From contig NZ_KB894582.1 in assembly GCF_000374545.1 (NCBI RefSeq), positions 248,001 to 312,000 on the forward strand: a stretch of DNA of 64,000 bases. Reading direction: 5' to 3'. Both the position numbers and the translations under genes were made by a program. Each line of letters begins with the position of its first letter. Within the stretch, counting starts at the first letter, position 1. This stretch comes from Anaeromusa acidaminophila DSM 3853. Lineage in GTDB: Bacteria; Bacillota; Negativicutes; Anaeromusales; Anaeromusaceae. This document shows, piece after piece, positions 8,187 to 17,144 of the stretch. The notes below the pieces were generated by a model. The model was not told where the DNA came from. It saw only the letters and a program-made list of their open reading frames with translations, and did no database searches.

Positions 8187-9709
8187 TGGTTTCCATACGT
8201 ACAAAGCTTTTTGTTTCCTTATTAGCGCTGGTGTCTTTTTTTGGAATTCTTGTTTGGATTGTTATTGACTTTGGCTTGGAGCGTTACTACTTATGGCAAA
8301 AAGAGTCGGTTCTGTTAGTCAGCAGCCGGGCGGTGGCGGACCAATATGACGGCGATCCGGAACATATTGAACTGGAGCTAGAGCGTTTGGCAAGTACCTT
8401 GGGCGCTGGCGTCGTTATTTTGGACAAGGATAAAAATGTAAAATATACTTCCTTTGGTCCTCTGCGCGTGCGGCGCATGACCGGAAGCATAGGACCCAAT
8501 GCCAATGAGGAACTGCATGGACCGCCTAAGCATATCGATAAAGATCGACATTGGGTGGATGAGCATACCGTGGTGGAAACACAGCAGGATTTAGATCTAA
8601 AGATTGACTTTCTTGTATGGCGTCATTGGCTGCCTAACGGCGATTCGTTTATTGTGAGACAGCCGCTGGCTCCTATATCGGAAAGCGCAAATTTGGCAGC
8701 GCAGTTTATGATTTTTGCAGGCTTGATTGCGCTTTTAGCGGGAAGCTGCTGGGCGTTTCTTTTTTCCCGCCGTTTTACGGCTCCTATTTTAGAGCTGAAT
8801 CGTATTGCTCAGAGCATGGCTAGACTCGATTTTTCCCAAAAGTGGACAACCCAGCGCCGAGATGAGCTGGGGGAATTGGGAAGCAGCATTAATCACTTGT
8901 CAAAACAGTTGGGGGAATCAATGGATCGATTGCAGGAGCAAAACCGTCAATTACAGGAAGATGTGGAAAAAGAACGACGCTTGGATCGGATGCGCAAGGA
9001 TTTTGTTTCTGCAGTATCCCATGAGTTGAAGACTCCTTTGGCTTTGATTCTGGGTTATGCTGAGGGCTTGCAGGAACATGTGGTTATCGACGAGGAAAGT
9101 CAGCGTTACTATTGCTCCGTTATTGCCGATGAGGCGCAGAAGATGGATAAGCTGGTCAAGAGCTTGCTGAATCTGTCGCAATTGGAGAGCGGCGCCGGAC
9201 ATTTGCAATGGGAAGAGTTTGATCTGGCCGGTTTGGCGGTGGATGTGGCTCAAAAATATAAAGCCTTGTTAGCGGAAAAAGAGATTGATTTGACCGTGGA
9301 TGCGGCAGTCCCTTGCTTTGTGTATGGAGACGTCTTGGGGGCCGAGCAAATTATAACTAATTTCCTTACTAACGCTTTTTCTCATGCTGATGGCGAGCGT
9401 AAAGTTCGTCTTTGGCTGGAGCCGACGGAGCGGCATTGGAGGCTCCAGGTGGAGAATACGGGGAAGTCTATCCCGGAAGATAGTCTGGATAAAATTTGGA
9501 CCAGCTTTTATAAGGTAGATAAGGCTCGCACCCGTCAATACGGCGGCCACGGTCTAGGGTTGTCCATTGTCCGCGCCATCCAGGAAGCCCATGGCAACGC
9601 CTTTGGTGCAGAGAACACGCCGCAAGGAGTGCTCTTCTGGGCTGATTTCGACGAAATCGAGCAGATACCTGCAGATGAGGAGATTTCTTCCGGTGAGGAG
9701 AAGCAATAA
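8186..9709 (+). CDS. Membrane sensor histidine kinase, partner of the OmpR-type regulator
   Basis: 507 residues. TM1 at about 8-30, an extracytoplasmic sensor of about 135 residues, TM2 at about 168-190, HAMP (RRFTAPILELNRIAQSMARL), HisKA with the phospho-acceptor in SAVSHELKTPLALILGYAEG, and HATPase_c with N-box NFLTNAFSHA, G1 VENTGKSIPE and GGHGLGLSIV. The ATG overlaps the regulator's TAA (TAATG), showing translational coupling. The layout resembles envelope-stress or antibiotic-sensing kinases next to MacAB-like pumps. The signal sensed cannot be deduced. Confidence 0.94.
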   Translation: MVSIRTKLFVSLLALVSFFGILVWIVIDFGLERYYLWQKESVLLVSSRAVADQYDGDPEHIELELERLASTLGAGVVILDKDKNVKYTSFGPLRVRRMTGSIGPNANEELHGPPKHIDKDRHWVDEHTVVETQQDLDLKIDFLVWRHWLPNGDSFIVRQPLAPISESANLAAQFMIFAGLIALLAGSCWAFLFSRRFTAPILELNRIAQSMARLDFSQKWTTQRRDELGELGSSINHLSKQLGESMDRLQEQNRQLQEDVEKERRLDRMRKDFVSAVSHELKTPLALILGYAEGLQEHVVIDEESQRYYCSVIADEAQKMDKLVKSLLNLSQLESGAGHLQWEEFDLAGLAVDVAQKYKALLAEKEIDLTVDAAVPCFVYGDVLGAEQIITNFLTNAFSHADGERKVRLWLEPTERHWRLQVENTGKSIPEDSLDKIWTSFYKVDKARTRQYGGHGLGLSIVRAIQEAHGNAFGAENTPQGVLFWADFDEIEQIPADEEISSGEEKQ

Positions 9710-9710
9710 A

Positions 9711-9748
9711 AGCAGGTTCACAGCGCCTTTTGACGCTGTGAACCTGCT
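9711..9748. terminator. Bidirectional terminator between convergent genes
   Basis: Perfect 15-bp stem (9711-9725 with 9734-9748) and an 8-nt loop. On the minus strand it is followed by TTTTATTG. It lies between the kinase stop (9709) and the end of the convergent flavoprotein gene (9812). Confidence 0.85.
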
Positions 9749-9811
9749 GATTTATGGAGACCTTCGCTTACTCCATTTGCTTGCTCAACATTTCGTTCTC
9801 CGTAACTCGTG

Positions 9812-10447
9812 TTAGCGGATAAAATTAGTGAAGATTTTCTTTTCTGCACTTGGCGGCGGAACCAATTCTTTGGAGGCGTCCAACGCTTTGAGCAGCCAGG
9901 CCATGTTGCGGCCAAGAACGCGCAGTAGTTGCAAGCCTTCTTCATCCTGCAACACTTCGCCGGGCGTTGTGCCGTGAGCGATGTTCCAATAATTGGAGCC
10001 GGGGAGCAGCATTTCAGAATAGGTGATATAGTGGTTTAAGGCGTCAAAGGTGCTGCTACCGCCGCTGCGGCGTACGGCGACAACGCTGGCGCCTACCTTG
10101 TGGCGCAGCAGACCGCCGTTGACACCGGCCACATAGAAGGCTCGATCCAGAAAGCATTTCATGGTGGCGCCGATGCCAGCGTAATGAACCGGCGAGCCTA
10201 AGAGGATGCCATCAGCTTCTTTCATCTTTTGAATCCAACTGTTGAGCTCATCTCCAGGCAAAACGCATTGTTCGTTTTTGTTTCTGGCGCAGCCGTTACA
10301 GGCCGTACAGCCTCGGAGGCTACTGCTTCCGACCTGGACGATTTCAAACTCGATGCCGGCGGCACTAAGCTCTTGGCCTACAACTTGCAGAGAATGAAAG
10401 GTATTTCCTTCTTTGTGGGGGCTGCCGTTAAAGGCGACTACTTTCAT
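9812..10447 (-). CDS. Flavodoxin-fold NAD(P)H-dependent oxidoreductase / iron-sulfur flavoprotein
   Basis: 211 residues. The N-terminus MKVVAFNGSPHKEGNT is the FMN phosphate-binding loop of the NADPH-dependent FMN reductase family. Cysteines CTACNGCARNKNEQC (about 49-63) match the compact [4Fe-4S] motif of iron-sulfur flavoproteins, and GILLGSPVHYAGIGATMKCFLDR is the second flavin-contact region, here separated only by short spacing. An AAGGAGG site lies 8 nt before the ATG. Such proteins carry electrons between ferredoxin and small acceptors or detoxify oxygen species in anaerobes. Monocistronic. The substrate is unknown. Confidence 0.85.
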   Translation of the reverse strand: MKVVAFNGSPHKEGNTFHSLQVVGQELSAAGIEFEIVQVGSSSLRGCTACNGCARNKNEQCVLPGDELNSWIQKMKEADGILLGSPVHYAGIGATMKCFLDRAFYVAGVNGGLLRHKVGASVVAVRRSGGSSTFDALNHYITYSEMLLPGSNYWNIAHGTTPGEVLQDEEGLQLLRVLGRNMAWLLKALDASKELVPPPSAEKKIFTNFIR

Positions 10448-10575
10448 GAGAAAACCTCCTTGGCCGGCCTTTTTTGGAAGGACCTGGCGTTTTCTTTTTT
10501 ACAGTCTTACTTTATAATAAGAAGATATGAGGTGCAAGAACGCACTTTTTGGTGACCTAAGGAGGTAATGGTAAC

Positions 10576-11034
10576 ATGGGAACGTTAATTTACTTCGCCG
10601 CGGTGACGGTGATGTTGTATTTGGGAGAATGGCTGGGCAGCCGGGGAGGGCAGTTGGCCCTGCGTATGGCCATGAACCGGGAAGAGGCTTCCTGGCGACC
10701 GACGCTGGTGCGCACCGCGATGAGCGCGCCGCCGCTTTCCACTTTTGAACGGGGTTTGTTTATTGTGTTGATTATGGCGGTCTTGTTCGCCATTCCCTCG
10801 GAAACCTTAATTGAGAGGGTCTTTCTCTTTTTCTTCTGCGGTTTGGCGTATTCGCTGCTGCAATTGGGCTTTAGCCTGCTCAAAGGATATTGGTCGGTGA
10901 AAGACGCCGGCGATAACATGACCGAAGAAGAGCAGCGCTACTACGCCACGCAGATGGTCATGGAGAGGGGCATGCAGGCGATCGAAGAAGAAAAGAAAAA
11001 AGAAAAACTGCAAAACTCCGCTAAAGAAGAATAA
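10576..11034 (+). CDS. Conserved small membrane protein of unknown function
   Basis: 152 residues, not recognised. Hydrophobic segments are visible at about 3-20 (LIYFAAVTVMLYLGEWLG), 60-77 (GLFIVLIMAVLFAIPSE) and 81-102 (RVFLFFFCGLAYSLLQLGFSLL); the C-terminal 45 residues are charged (EEEKKKEKLQ) and probably cytosolic. A strong AAGGAGG lies 11 nt before the ATG, and the gene is closed by a terminator, so it is a real single-gene unit. Confidence 0.75.
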   Translation: MGTLIYFAAVTVMLYLGEWLGSRGGQLALRMAMNREEASWRPTLVRTAMSAPPLSTFERGLFIVLIMAVLFAIPSETLIERVFLFFFCGLAYSLLQLGFSLLKGYWSVKDAGDNMTEEEQRYYATQMVMERGMQAIEEEKKKEKLQNSAKEE

Positions 11035-11038
11035 CCAA

Positions 11039-11066
11039 GGCCGCGCTAAAAGCGCGGCCCTTTTTT
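11039..11066 (+). terminator. Rho-independent terminator
   Basis: Perfect 9-bp GC-rich stem GGCCGCGCT/AGCGCGGCC with loop AAA, then CTTTTTT. It follows the small membrane protein gene. Confidence 0.92.
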
Positions 11067-11080
11067 ACGGAAGGGATGAT

Positions 11081-11119
11081 TATACCCCTCCATTTACTCC
11101 CTCTACTCTTGTTCAAAAA
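11081..11119 (+). repeat. Intergenic repeat, copy a (plus orientation)
   Basis: ACCCCTCC-ATTTACTCCC-TCTACTCTTGTTCAA form of the dispersed ~35-nt repeat, placed 15 nt after a terminator and before the MFS gene. Confidence 0.65.
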
Positions 11120-11196
11120 TTCGCGCCTTTGTCATTCTGCAGGGATGGCGCGGAACTATGTCGAAAAACAGCAAAGAAAGCAAAGGAGGCGGGCGC

Positions 11197-12360
11197 ATGC
11201 AGGATGACGGATTCCGTTATTTGTCGAGAAACTTCATTTGCCTTTGGGCGGCGAATTTTCTCTATTTCGGCAGCTTTTATCTGCTGTTGCCTACCTTATC
11301 TCCGTATGCTGCCGCCTTGGGGGCTTCGACCTTTCAAGTGGGCTTGGTAATGGGTTTTTTTACGTTTGCATCGGTTACGATTCGGCCGCAATGCGGCGTG
11401 TTGGCCGGGACCTACGGGCGGCGGCCGGTAATGCTGGCGGGGGCAGGCTTCTTTTCTTTAGTCTTTTTTCTTTATGCCTTAGTGGATAACGTATATGTTC
11501 TCTATGCCGTGCGGGCTTTGCACGGTTTAGGACATGCCGCTTTTTTAGCGGCTGCCGCCGCGTATATCGCCGATTTAGCGCCGGTAGAAAGGCGGGGCGA
11601 GGTCATTGGCTATTACAGCCTGTCTAATATTATCTCGATGGCGGTGTTTCCTGCAGCAGGCGTTGCCTGGATGAAATACAGCCAAGATGATTTTGCCGGT
11701 TTGGTTTGGGGAGGCGGTGCAATTGCGCTGGTGGCCTGGGCGTTTGTGGCGGGGCTGCGGGAGTGTTCCACCCAAGAGTCGCGCCGGCCCGGAGCGCCCC
11801 TGAAGCAGGTGGCTGCTCGCAGGGAGGTATGGGCGTCTTCGTTAGCTTTATGGAGCGGCGCTTTGTGTTACGGCGTAGTGATTACTTTTTTACCGCTTTT
11901 CGCGCCGGCGCGAGGCATTGAAGATTTTGGCGTTTTTTTCAGCGTCTATGCTGTCAGTACCGTCGTCAGCCGAGCCGTGGCCGGCAAGCTCTCTGACCGG
12001 ATCGGGCGCAAGAAGGTGATTGTGCCGTTTATGCTGGTTATGGCGGCGGCGATGCTCTTTTTGGCGCAAGTGACCAGCGTGTGGGATCTGGCCGTGGCGG
12101 GTGCGCTGTTTGGCTTTGGCTTGGGGGCGTACTTCCCTGTGCTGAACGCCTTGGTCGTGGATCATACTCCGATGCGAGATCGGGGGACGGCGCTAGGTTT
12201 TTTTACATCCTTCATGGATGTAGGTATTGCCAGCGGTGCGGTGGTGTTGGGCTTTGCCGGAGAATATCTGGGGTATGATGCCATGTTTTTCTGGGGGGCG
12301 GGGATTCTGTTTTTGACGGTTTTTGTGTTCGCCAATGCGGTAAAAAGCGAGAGGAAGTGA
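11197..12360 (+). CDS. MFS transporter
   Basis: 387 residues from ATG 11197, preceded by AAAGGAGG at 7-nt spacing; the upstream in-frame ATG at 11158 has no such site. Twelve hydrophobic segments are apparent; the loop 2-3 motif is degenerate (GTYGRRPVMLAGAG) and loop 8-9 reads GKLSDRIGRKKVI, the classic MFS signature. It resembles drug or organic-acid exporters (YfcJ/ArsJ-like families), but no substrate can be named. Its stop lies 1 nt before the molybdopterin oxidoreductase start, so the carrier may move the substrate or product of that enzyme. Confidence 0.88.
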   Translation: MQDDGFRYLSRNFICLWAANFLYFGSFYLLLPTLSPYAAALGASTFQVGLVMGFFTFASVTIRPQCGVLAGTYGRRPVMLAGAGFFSLVFFLYALVDNVYVLYAVRALHGLGHAAFLAAAAAYIADLAPVERRGEVIGYYSLSNIISMAVFPAAGVAWMKYSQDDFAGLVWGGGAIALVAWAFVAGLRECSTQESRRPGAPLKQVAARREVWASSLALWSGALCYGVVITFLPLFAPARGIEDFGVFFSVYAVSTVVSRAVAGKLSDRIGRKKVIVPFMLVMAAAMLFLAQVTSVWDLAVAGALFGFGLGAYFPVLNALVVDHTPMRDRGTALGFFTSFMDVGIASGAVVLGFAGEYLGYDAMFFWGAGILFLTVFVFANAVKSERK

Positions 12361-12361
12361 A

Positions 12362-14365
12362 ATGATGCAAGAATATAAGCGTTCTGTTTGCCCTTACGAT
12401 TGTCCCGATGCCTGCTCTCTGCTGGTGAAGGTGGAAAACGGACGGGCAATAGAAGTGGTTGGTGAGCCGCAGCATCCGATTACGCAGGGGAAACTCTGTC
12501 CGAAAATGCGGGATTATCCGGCGACTGTATATTCGCCAGAACGGATTTTGACGCCATTGCGGCGCACTGGCGCTAAGGGGAGCGGCGCCTTTACCCCGAT
12601 TTCCTGGGAAGAGGCGATAGCGAGTATTGCCGAACAGTGGCGCGGCTTGGTGGCGCAGTACGGCGGCGAAGCTATTTTGCCGTTTTCTTACGCCGGGACG
12701 ATGGGCGTGGTGCAGCGAAACGCCGGACATGCTTTCTTTCATCGCTTGGGGGCGTCGCAATTGGAGCGCACTCTGTGCTCGCCGGCCAAGGATTACGGTT
12801 GGCGGGCTATTATGGGCGGTACCAAAGGGATGCGGGTGCAGGAGACGGCGCATAGTGATTTGATTGTCATTTGGGGCGCTAACGCCGCGGCTACGTCTGT
12901 GCATTTTCTTCATTTTGTCCAACAGGCTAAGAAAAAAGGCGCTAAGGTCTGGCTGATCGATACGTATGAAACGCCGACGGCGGCGGTGGCGGATCGGGTC
13001 ATTCGGCTGCAGCCTGGCAGTGATGCCGCGTTGGCTTTGGGGCTGGTGCGGCTGCTTGACGAGGAAGGCTTGAGCGATGAAGCTTTTTTAGAAGAGCATG
13101 TTCAAGGATATGAGAAGCTGCGCCAGGAGACGCTGCCGGATTATACGGCGGAGAAGGTGGCGGCTTTAACCGGCGTGACGCCGCAAGAACAGCTGGAGCT
13201 GGCGCAGGCTTTAGGGCGGGCGAAAGCGCCTTTAATCCGCATGGGCAGCGGCATGACGCGCTATGGCAACGGCGCCATGACTATACGGGCTATTCTTTGC
13301 GTGCCTGCCTGGCTGGGCGCTTGGCGGCATTTGGGCGGCGGCGCTTATGGCGATCTCAGTACAGGCGCTGCTGTCGATAAAGACGTAGTTTTGAGACCGG
13401 ATCTTTTAAACCCGGCGACGCGCAGCATCAACATTAATCAATTGGGAGACGCTCTGACCAAAATGGAGCCGCCGGTTCGTTCCTTGTACGTCTACCACTG
13501 CAATCCTGCAGCGGTGGTGGCGGATCAAAATAAGGTGCTGGCCGGTTTGCGGCGAGACGATTTATTTACGGTGGTGCATGAACGCTTTTTGACGGATACC
13601 GCTCTTTTTGCGGACATTGTTCTGCCGGCGACAACGTCGTTGGAGCAGGACGATTTGTTTACCTGTTACGGGCATTACTTTGTACAGCGTTCGCCGGCGG
13701 CCATTGATCCTGTAGGCGAAGCAAAATCGAACTGGGATGTTTTTCGACTGCTTGCGGAAGCCATGGGCTTTGCCGATTTGTATGAGAAAACAGCGGTACA
13801 GATGGTGGACGCCGTTTTGGAACGGCCTACTCCTTGGCTGGAAGCGGCGGGAGTAGAAAAAATCCGCCAGGGAGAATTTGCGGAGCTGCCGCTTCCTGCG
13901 GAGTACAAGCTGCAATATTTTACTCCCTCTGGAAAAATCGAAGTGTGGAATCCTTTGGAACAAGAACCGTTGCCCCGCTGGCTGCCGCCTCATAGCGACG
14001 AGGGAGATTTATGGCTGATGACGGCGCCGAGCGTGTATGGACTCAATTCTTCTTTTCGCGAACAGCCGCGGTTGATGCAGCTGCGGGGGAAGATGAGCCT
14101 TTTGATGCATCCGGCGGATGCTGCGAAAAGAAAGCTGCAGGACGGGATGCTGGTGGAAGCTTGGAATGAACGCGGGAAGGTTTTGTTTACGCTGGCGGTG
14201 ACGGACAAAGCGCAGCCAGGGGTGGTGGTGGCCGAAGGCGTGTGGAAGCTGGCGGATGCGCCCGGTTCGAATACGGTGAACGCCTTGACCTCGCAGCGCT
14301 TGACAGATCGAGCGGCGGGAAGCACGTTCTATGATACGAAAGTGTTTGTGCGCCAAGGCATGTGA
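12362..14365 (+). CDS. Molybdopterin oxidoreductase (cytosolic, formate-dehydrogenase/YoaE-like family)
   Basis: 667 residues. N-terminal [4Fe-4S] binding motif CPYDCPDACSL with a fourth Cys in GKLCPKMRDYP, then the molybdopterin-binding domains (SPERILTPLRRTG, WGANAAATSVH, IDTYETPTA, RPGSDAALALG region) and the C-terminal MGD-contact domain (LMTAPSVYGLNSSF, GMLVEAWNERGKV). LCSPAKDYG at about residue 139 sits where many family members carry the Cys or SeC that ligates Mo; this alignment is by eye. No Tat signal, so it is cytoplasmic. Length is near that of single-subunit members (650-750). It sits between an MFS gene and a GltD-like gene. Substrate unknown. Confidence 0.88.
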   Translation: MMQEYKRSVCPYDCPDACSLLVKVENGRAIEVVGEPQHPITQGKLCPKMRDYPATVYSPERILTPLRRTGAKGSGAFTPISWEEAIASIAEQWRGLVAQYGGEAILPFSYAGTMGVVQRNAGHAFFHRLGASQLERTLCSPAKDYGWRAIMGGTKGMRVQETAHSDLIVIWGANAAATSVHFLHFVQQAKKKGAKVWLIDTYETPTAAVADRVIRLQPGSDAALALGLVRLLDEEGLSDEAFLEEHVQGYEKLRQETLPDYTAEKVAALTGVTPQEQLELAQALGRAKAPLIRMGSGMTRYGNGAMTIRAILCVPAWLGAWRHLGGGAYGDLSTGAAVDKDVVLRPDLLNPATRSININQLGDALTKMEPPVRSLYVYHCNPAAVVADQNKVLAGLRRDDLFTVVHERFLTDTALFADIVLPATTSLEQDDLFTCYGHYFVQRSPAAIDPVGEAKSNWDVFRLLAEAMGFADLYEKTAVQMVDAVLERPTPWLEAAGVEKIRQGEFAELPLPAEYKLQYFTPSGKIEVWNPLEQEPLPRWLPPHSDEGDLWLMTAPSVYGLNSSFREQPRLMQLRGKMSLLMHPADAAKRKLQDGMLVEAWNERGKVLFTLAVTDKAQPGVVVAEGVWKLADAPGSNTVNALTSQRLTDRAAGSTFYDTKVFVRQGM

Positions 14366-14481
14366 AATGGTTCTTTTAAACATAAATACTTATTTTTTCT
14401 AGGCATAGCAGTTGCTTTCGGTATACTGAAAAGCATGGACAAAGGTTTTTGCAAGTAGAAAACGGAAGGAGCAGAACCTCT

Positions 14482-15813
14482 ATGCAGAAAAATGAGGAAT
14501 GGAGTTCCCCAAAATCTTTGGATTTTGAAGAGATTGACGCGGGGCTGGGAACCCGAGAAGCCATCGCGGAAGCGCGGCGTTGTTTGAACTGCCCCAAGCC
14601 GTTATGTCGCACAGGATGTCCGATTGAAAATGATATTCCTGGATTTATTCAGGCGTTATCCAAAGGAAACATAGGCGATGCTAGGGATATTTTGGCGCTG
14701 AGGAGCAATTTGCCTGCCGTTTGCGGCCGCGTTTGTCCGCATGAGAAGCAGTGCGAGGCGCATTGTGTGCTGATGAAAAAAGGCCAGGGCATCGCTATTG
14801 GCAAATTAGAACGCTTTGTGGCCGATTTTGACGCGGAAATGAATCTGGAACGTCGCCAAATACCGCTGAAAACAGAAGGTAAAGTAGCGGTGATTGGTTC
14901 CGGTCCTGCGGGACTGACCGTCGCCGGCGATTTGGCTAAGGAAGGCTTTCATGTGGTGGTGTACGAAGCTGAAGGAGAAGCTGGCGGGGTGCTGCTATAC
15001 GGCATTCCTCAGTTTCGTTTACCAAAGCAGGTAGTGCGTCGCGAGGTGGAGCGCATTGCTTCGTTGGGAGTTACCTTTATTACTCGCTGCTTGGTGGGCG
15101 TTGATGTGACCGTAGACCAGCTTTTTGCGCAGGGATTTGATGCTATCTTTATCGGTACCGGTACGGCTTTGGCGAAGGAATTGGATTTGCCGGGCAAGGA
15201 GCTCCAAGGCATTGTGCAGTCCAGCTATTTCTTGCGGACTGCTACTTTGTGCCATGAAGGGGAGCTTCCAGAAAGAGAAGTCCCCGTGACCAAGGGAGAG
15301 CAAGTGCTGGTAATTGGCGCTGGCAATGTGGCTATGGATGCGGCGCGGACGGCGTTGCGTCTAGGGGCGGCTCGGGTAGGCGTTGTTTATCGGCGAACCG
15401 TAGCGGAAATGACAGCCCTCCAGGCGGAGTATGAGGCTGCGCTGGCGGAAGGGGTGGAATTTTCCTGGCAAACAGCTCCTAAAGCCTATGTGGGAGAAGC
15501 GGGACGTCTGACCGGCCTTGAGGTGGAACAGGATGGTGGGGTGAAAATTCTGTCGGCGGACAAGGTGCTCTTGGCGATCGGATCTCGTCCGGCGGCGCGC
15601 ATTGTGTCTTCGACAACCGGTATTGAGGTTCAGCCGTCTGGGTATGTTATCACTAAGGAAAAGCCCTACGGCATGACCACGCGCCAAGGCGTTTTTGCCG
15701 GCGGTGACGTGGTGCATCAGCCGGCAACCGTGGTGCTAGCTATGAAAGAGGCCAAAAAAGTGGCGCAAGGCATCGCCGCCTATGTGCGAGCGGTGAAGCT
15801 GCTGCAGCCGTGA
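14482..15813 (+). CDS. GltD-like NAD(P)-dependent Fe-S flavoprotein oxidoreductase
   Basis: 443 residues from ATG 14482 (GGAAGGAG 10 nt upstream; the alternative TTG at 14449 has none). N-terminal cysteine-rich domain (RRCLNCPKPLCRTGCPIEND and CGRVCPHEKQCEAHC) for two [4Fe-4S] clusters, FAD-binding GSGPAGLTVAGDLA, NAD(P)-binding GAGNVAMDAARTALRLGA, and the second FAD motif FAGGDVV near the end. This is the domain order of the glutamate synthase small subunit and of its many stand-alone relatives. No large glutamate synthase subunit is nearby, so it probably passes NAD(P)H electrons to another partner; the molybdoenzyme 117 nt upstream is the candidate. Confidence 0.88.
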   Translation: MQKNEEWSSPKSLDFEEIDAGLGTREAIAEARRCLNCPKPLCRTGCPIENDIPGFIQALSKGNIGDARDILALRSNLPAVCGRVCPHEKQCEAHCVLMKKGQGIAIGKLERFVADFDAEMNLERRQIPLKTEGKVAVIGSGPAGLTVAGDLAKEGFHVVVYEAEGEAGGVLLYGIPQFRLPKQVVRREVERIASLGVTFITRCLVGVDVTVDQLFAQGFDAIFIGTGTALAKELDLPGKELQGIVQSSYFLRTATLCHEGELPEREVPVTKGEQVLVIGAGNVAMDAARTALRLGAARVGVVYRRTVAEMTALQAEYEAALAEGVEFSWQTAPKAYVGEAGRLTGLEVEQDGGVKILSADKVLLAIGSRPAARIVSSTTGIEVQPSGYVITKEKPYGMTTRQGVFAGGDVVHQPATVVLAMKEAKKVAQGIAAYVRAVKLLQP

Positions 15814-15820
15814 GATTGAA

Positions 15821-15860
15821 AAAGAGCGCTTCGATGCATTGCATCGGAGCGCTCTTTTTT
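15821..15860 (+). terminator. Rho-independent terminator
   Basis: 17-nt arms (15821-15837 with 15841-15857; AAAGAGCGC...GCGCTCTTT outer part, one mismatch) followed by TTT. Lies 8 nt after the GltD-like gene and also faces the convergent mntH end. Confidence 0.9.
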
Positions 15861-15885
15861 ATGAGATGCATCTACTCTTGTTTCC

Positions 15886-17127
15886 TTACAAATAGCTGTA
15901 CAACAGCATGATGTTGAGGACGCTGACAATAGCGCCCACGAGCAGCAGCAGCCATTTAGTGGTAGGGCGGTTGGCGTAGTCGCCCATTACCTTTTTGGAA
16001 GAGGTTAGATAGATCTGCAGAAAAATCGTCCAGGGCAGTTGGATGCTCAGCAGCATCTGGGAATAAATAAGGCCTTGGAAGGGATCGGAAACGAAAAAGA
16101 TGATGATTAGCGCTGCGATCAGTGTCAGTAAGACGCCAGCGCGGGTTTGGTTGCTGGCAGTGTCGTAGGCTTCGCCGAAAATGCCAGCGAAAATGGAGCC
16201 GCCAGCCATGCCGGCGGTAATGCTTGAGGAAAAACCGGCAAAGAGCAAAGCTACTGCAAAGACGAGGGCGGCGTGGCTTCCTAAGAGCGGTTCTAGCATA
16301 ACCTGGGCTTGCTCAAGAGCGTCAACAGCGACTCCTGCCTGAAAAAAGGTGGTGGCGGCGACCAAAATCATGGCGCTGTTAATAGCCCAACCTAAGATCA
16401 TGGAAAAGAGCGTGTCCAAGAACTCGAAACGAAGCTGCTTGCGGATGATTACCGGATTTTCCAGGTTCCATTGTCGGCTTTGGATGATCTCAGAATGTAA
16501 AAAAAGGTTATGCGGCATGACTACGGCGCCGAGGACACTCATGACTACCGGCAAGGAGCCTTCGGGAATGACGGGAGTAACCCAGCCGGCGGCGGCGCTG
16601 GACCAAGAAATATCTACCAGGCTGAGCTCAAAGAGAAAAGACAGGCCAATGATGGAGACAAAGCCGATAATCCACTTTTCCAGCCGTCTGTAGGAATTGG
16701 TGCCCAGCATGAACAAAACTCCCAATGTGGAAAGAATCGCGCCGTCGCGAATGCTGAGGCCGAAGAGCATGTTAAAAGCGATAGCAGCGCCTAAAATTTC
16801 CGCCATGGCGGTGGAAATGGACGCCAATACGGCGGAAGAAAGAAGCGGTCGAGAGAGCCAGGGCGGCAGGTGTTTTGTAGCCGCTTCGGAGAGGCAGAGA
16901 CCTGTGGCAATGCCTAAATGAGCGACATTATGCTGCAATAGGATGAGCATGATGGTGGAGAGTGTGACCATCCAAAGCAGCAGATAACCGTAGTCAGCGC
17001 CGGCGGCGACATTAGAGGCCCAATTGCCGGGGTCAATAAAGCCAACGGTAACTAAAATTCCAGGGCCTAGGTAGCGCAGCAGCTCACGGGCGTGCTGCAG
17101 GGATGTGCGTGAAAATGAGTTGTTCAT
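15886..17127 (-). CDS. mntH: NRAMP-family divalent metal (Mn2+/Fe2+) transporter
   Basis: 413 residues from ATG 17127, which follows a GAGG at 8 nt; a TTG start at 17148 would overlap the preceding gene. Contains the metal-binding DPGNW motif in TM1 (VGFIDPGNWASNVAAGA) and MPHNLFLHS in TM6, the two unwound helices that coordinate Mn2+ in NRAMP proteins, and about eleven hydrophobic segments. It takes up Mn2+ or Fe2+ with protons. The gene is 17 nt downstream of the FHA membrane protein, and no MntR or Fur box was recognised upstream. Confidence 0.93.
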   Translation of the reverse strand: MNNSFSRTSLQHARELLRYLGPGILVTVGFIDPGNWASNVAAGADYGYLLLWMVTLSTIMLILLQHNVAHLGIATGLCLSEAATKHLPPWLSRPLLSSAVLASISTAMAEILGAAIAFNMLFGLSIRDGAILSTLGVLFMLGTNSYRRLEKWIIGFVSIIGLSFLFELSLVDISWSSAAAGWVTPVIPEGSLPVVMSVLGAVVMPHNLFLHSEIIQSRQWNLENPVIIRKQLRFEFLDTLFSMILGWAINSAMILVAATTFFQAGVAVDALEQAQVMLEPLLGSHAALVFAVALLFAGFSSSITAGMAGGSIFAGIFGEAYDTASNQTRAGVLLTLIAALIIIFFVSDPFQGLIYSQMLLSIQLPWTIFLQIYLTSSKKVMGDYANRPTTKWLLLLVGAIVSVLNIMLLYSYL

Positions 17128-17144
17128 TGAAATACCTCGGATTT

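Noticed and set aside
14482-15813. gltD as part of a glutamate synthase
   Set aside because: No large subunit is adjacent and stand-alone GltD-like oxidoreductases are common; the gene symbol was therefore not given.
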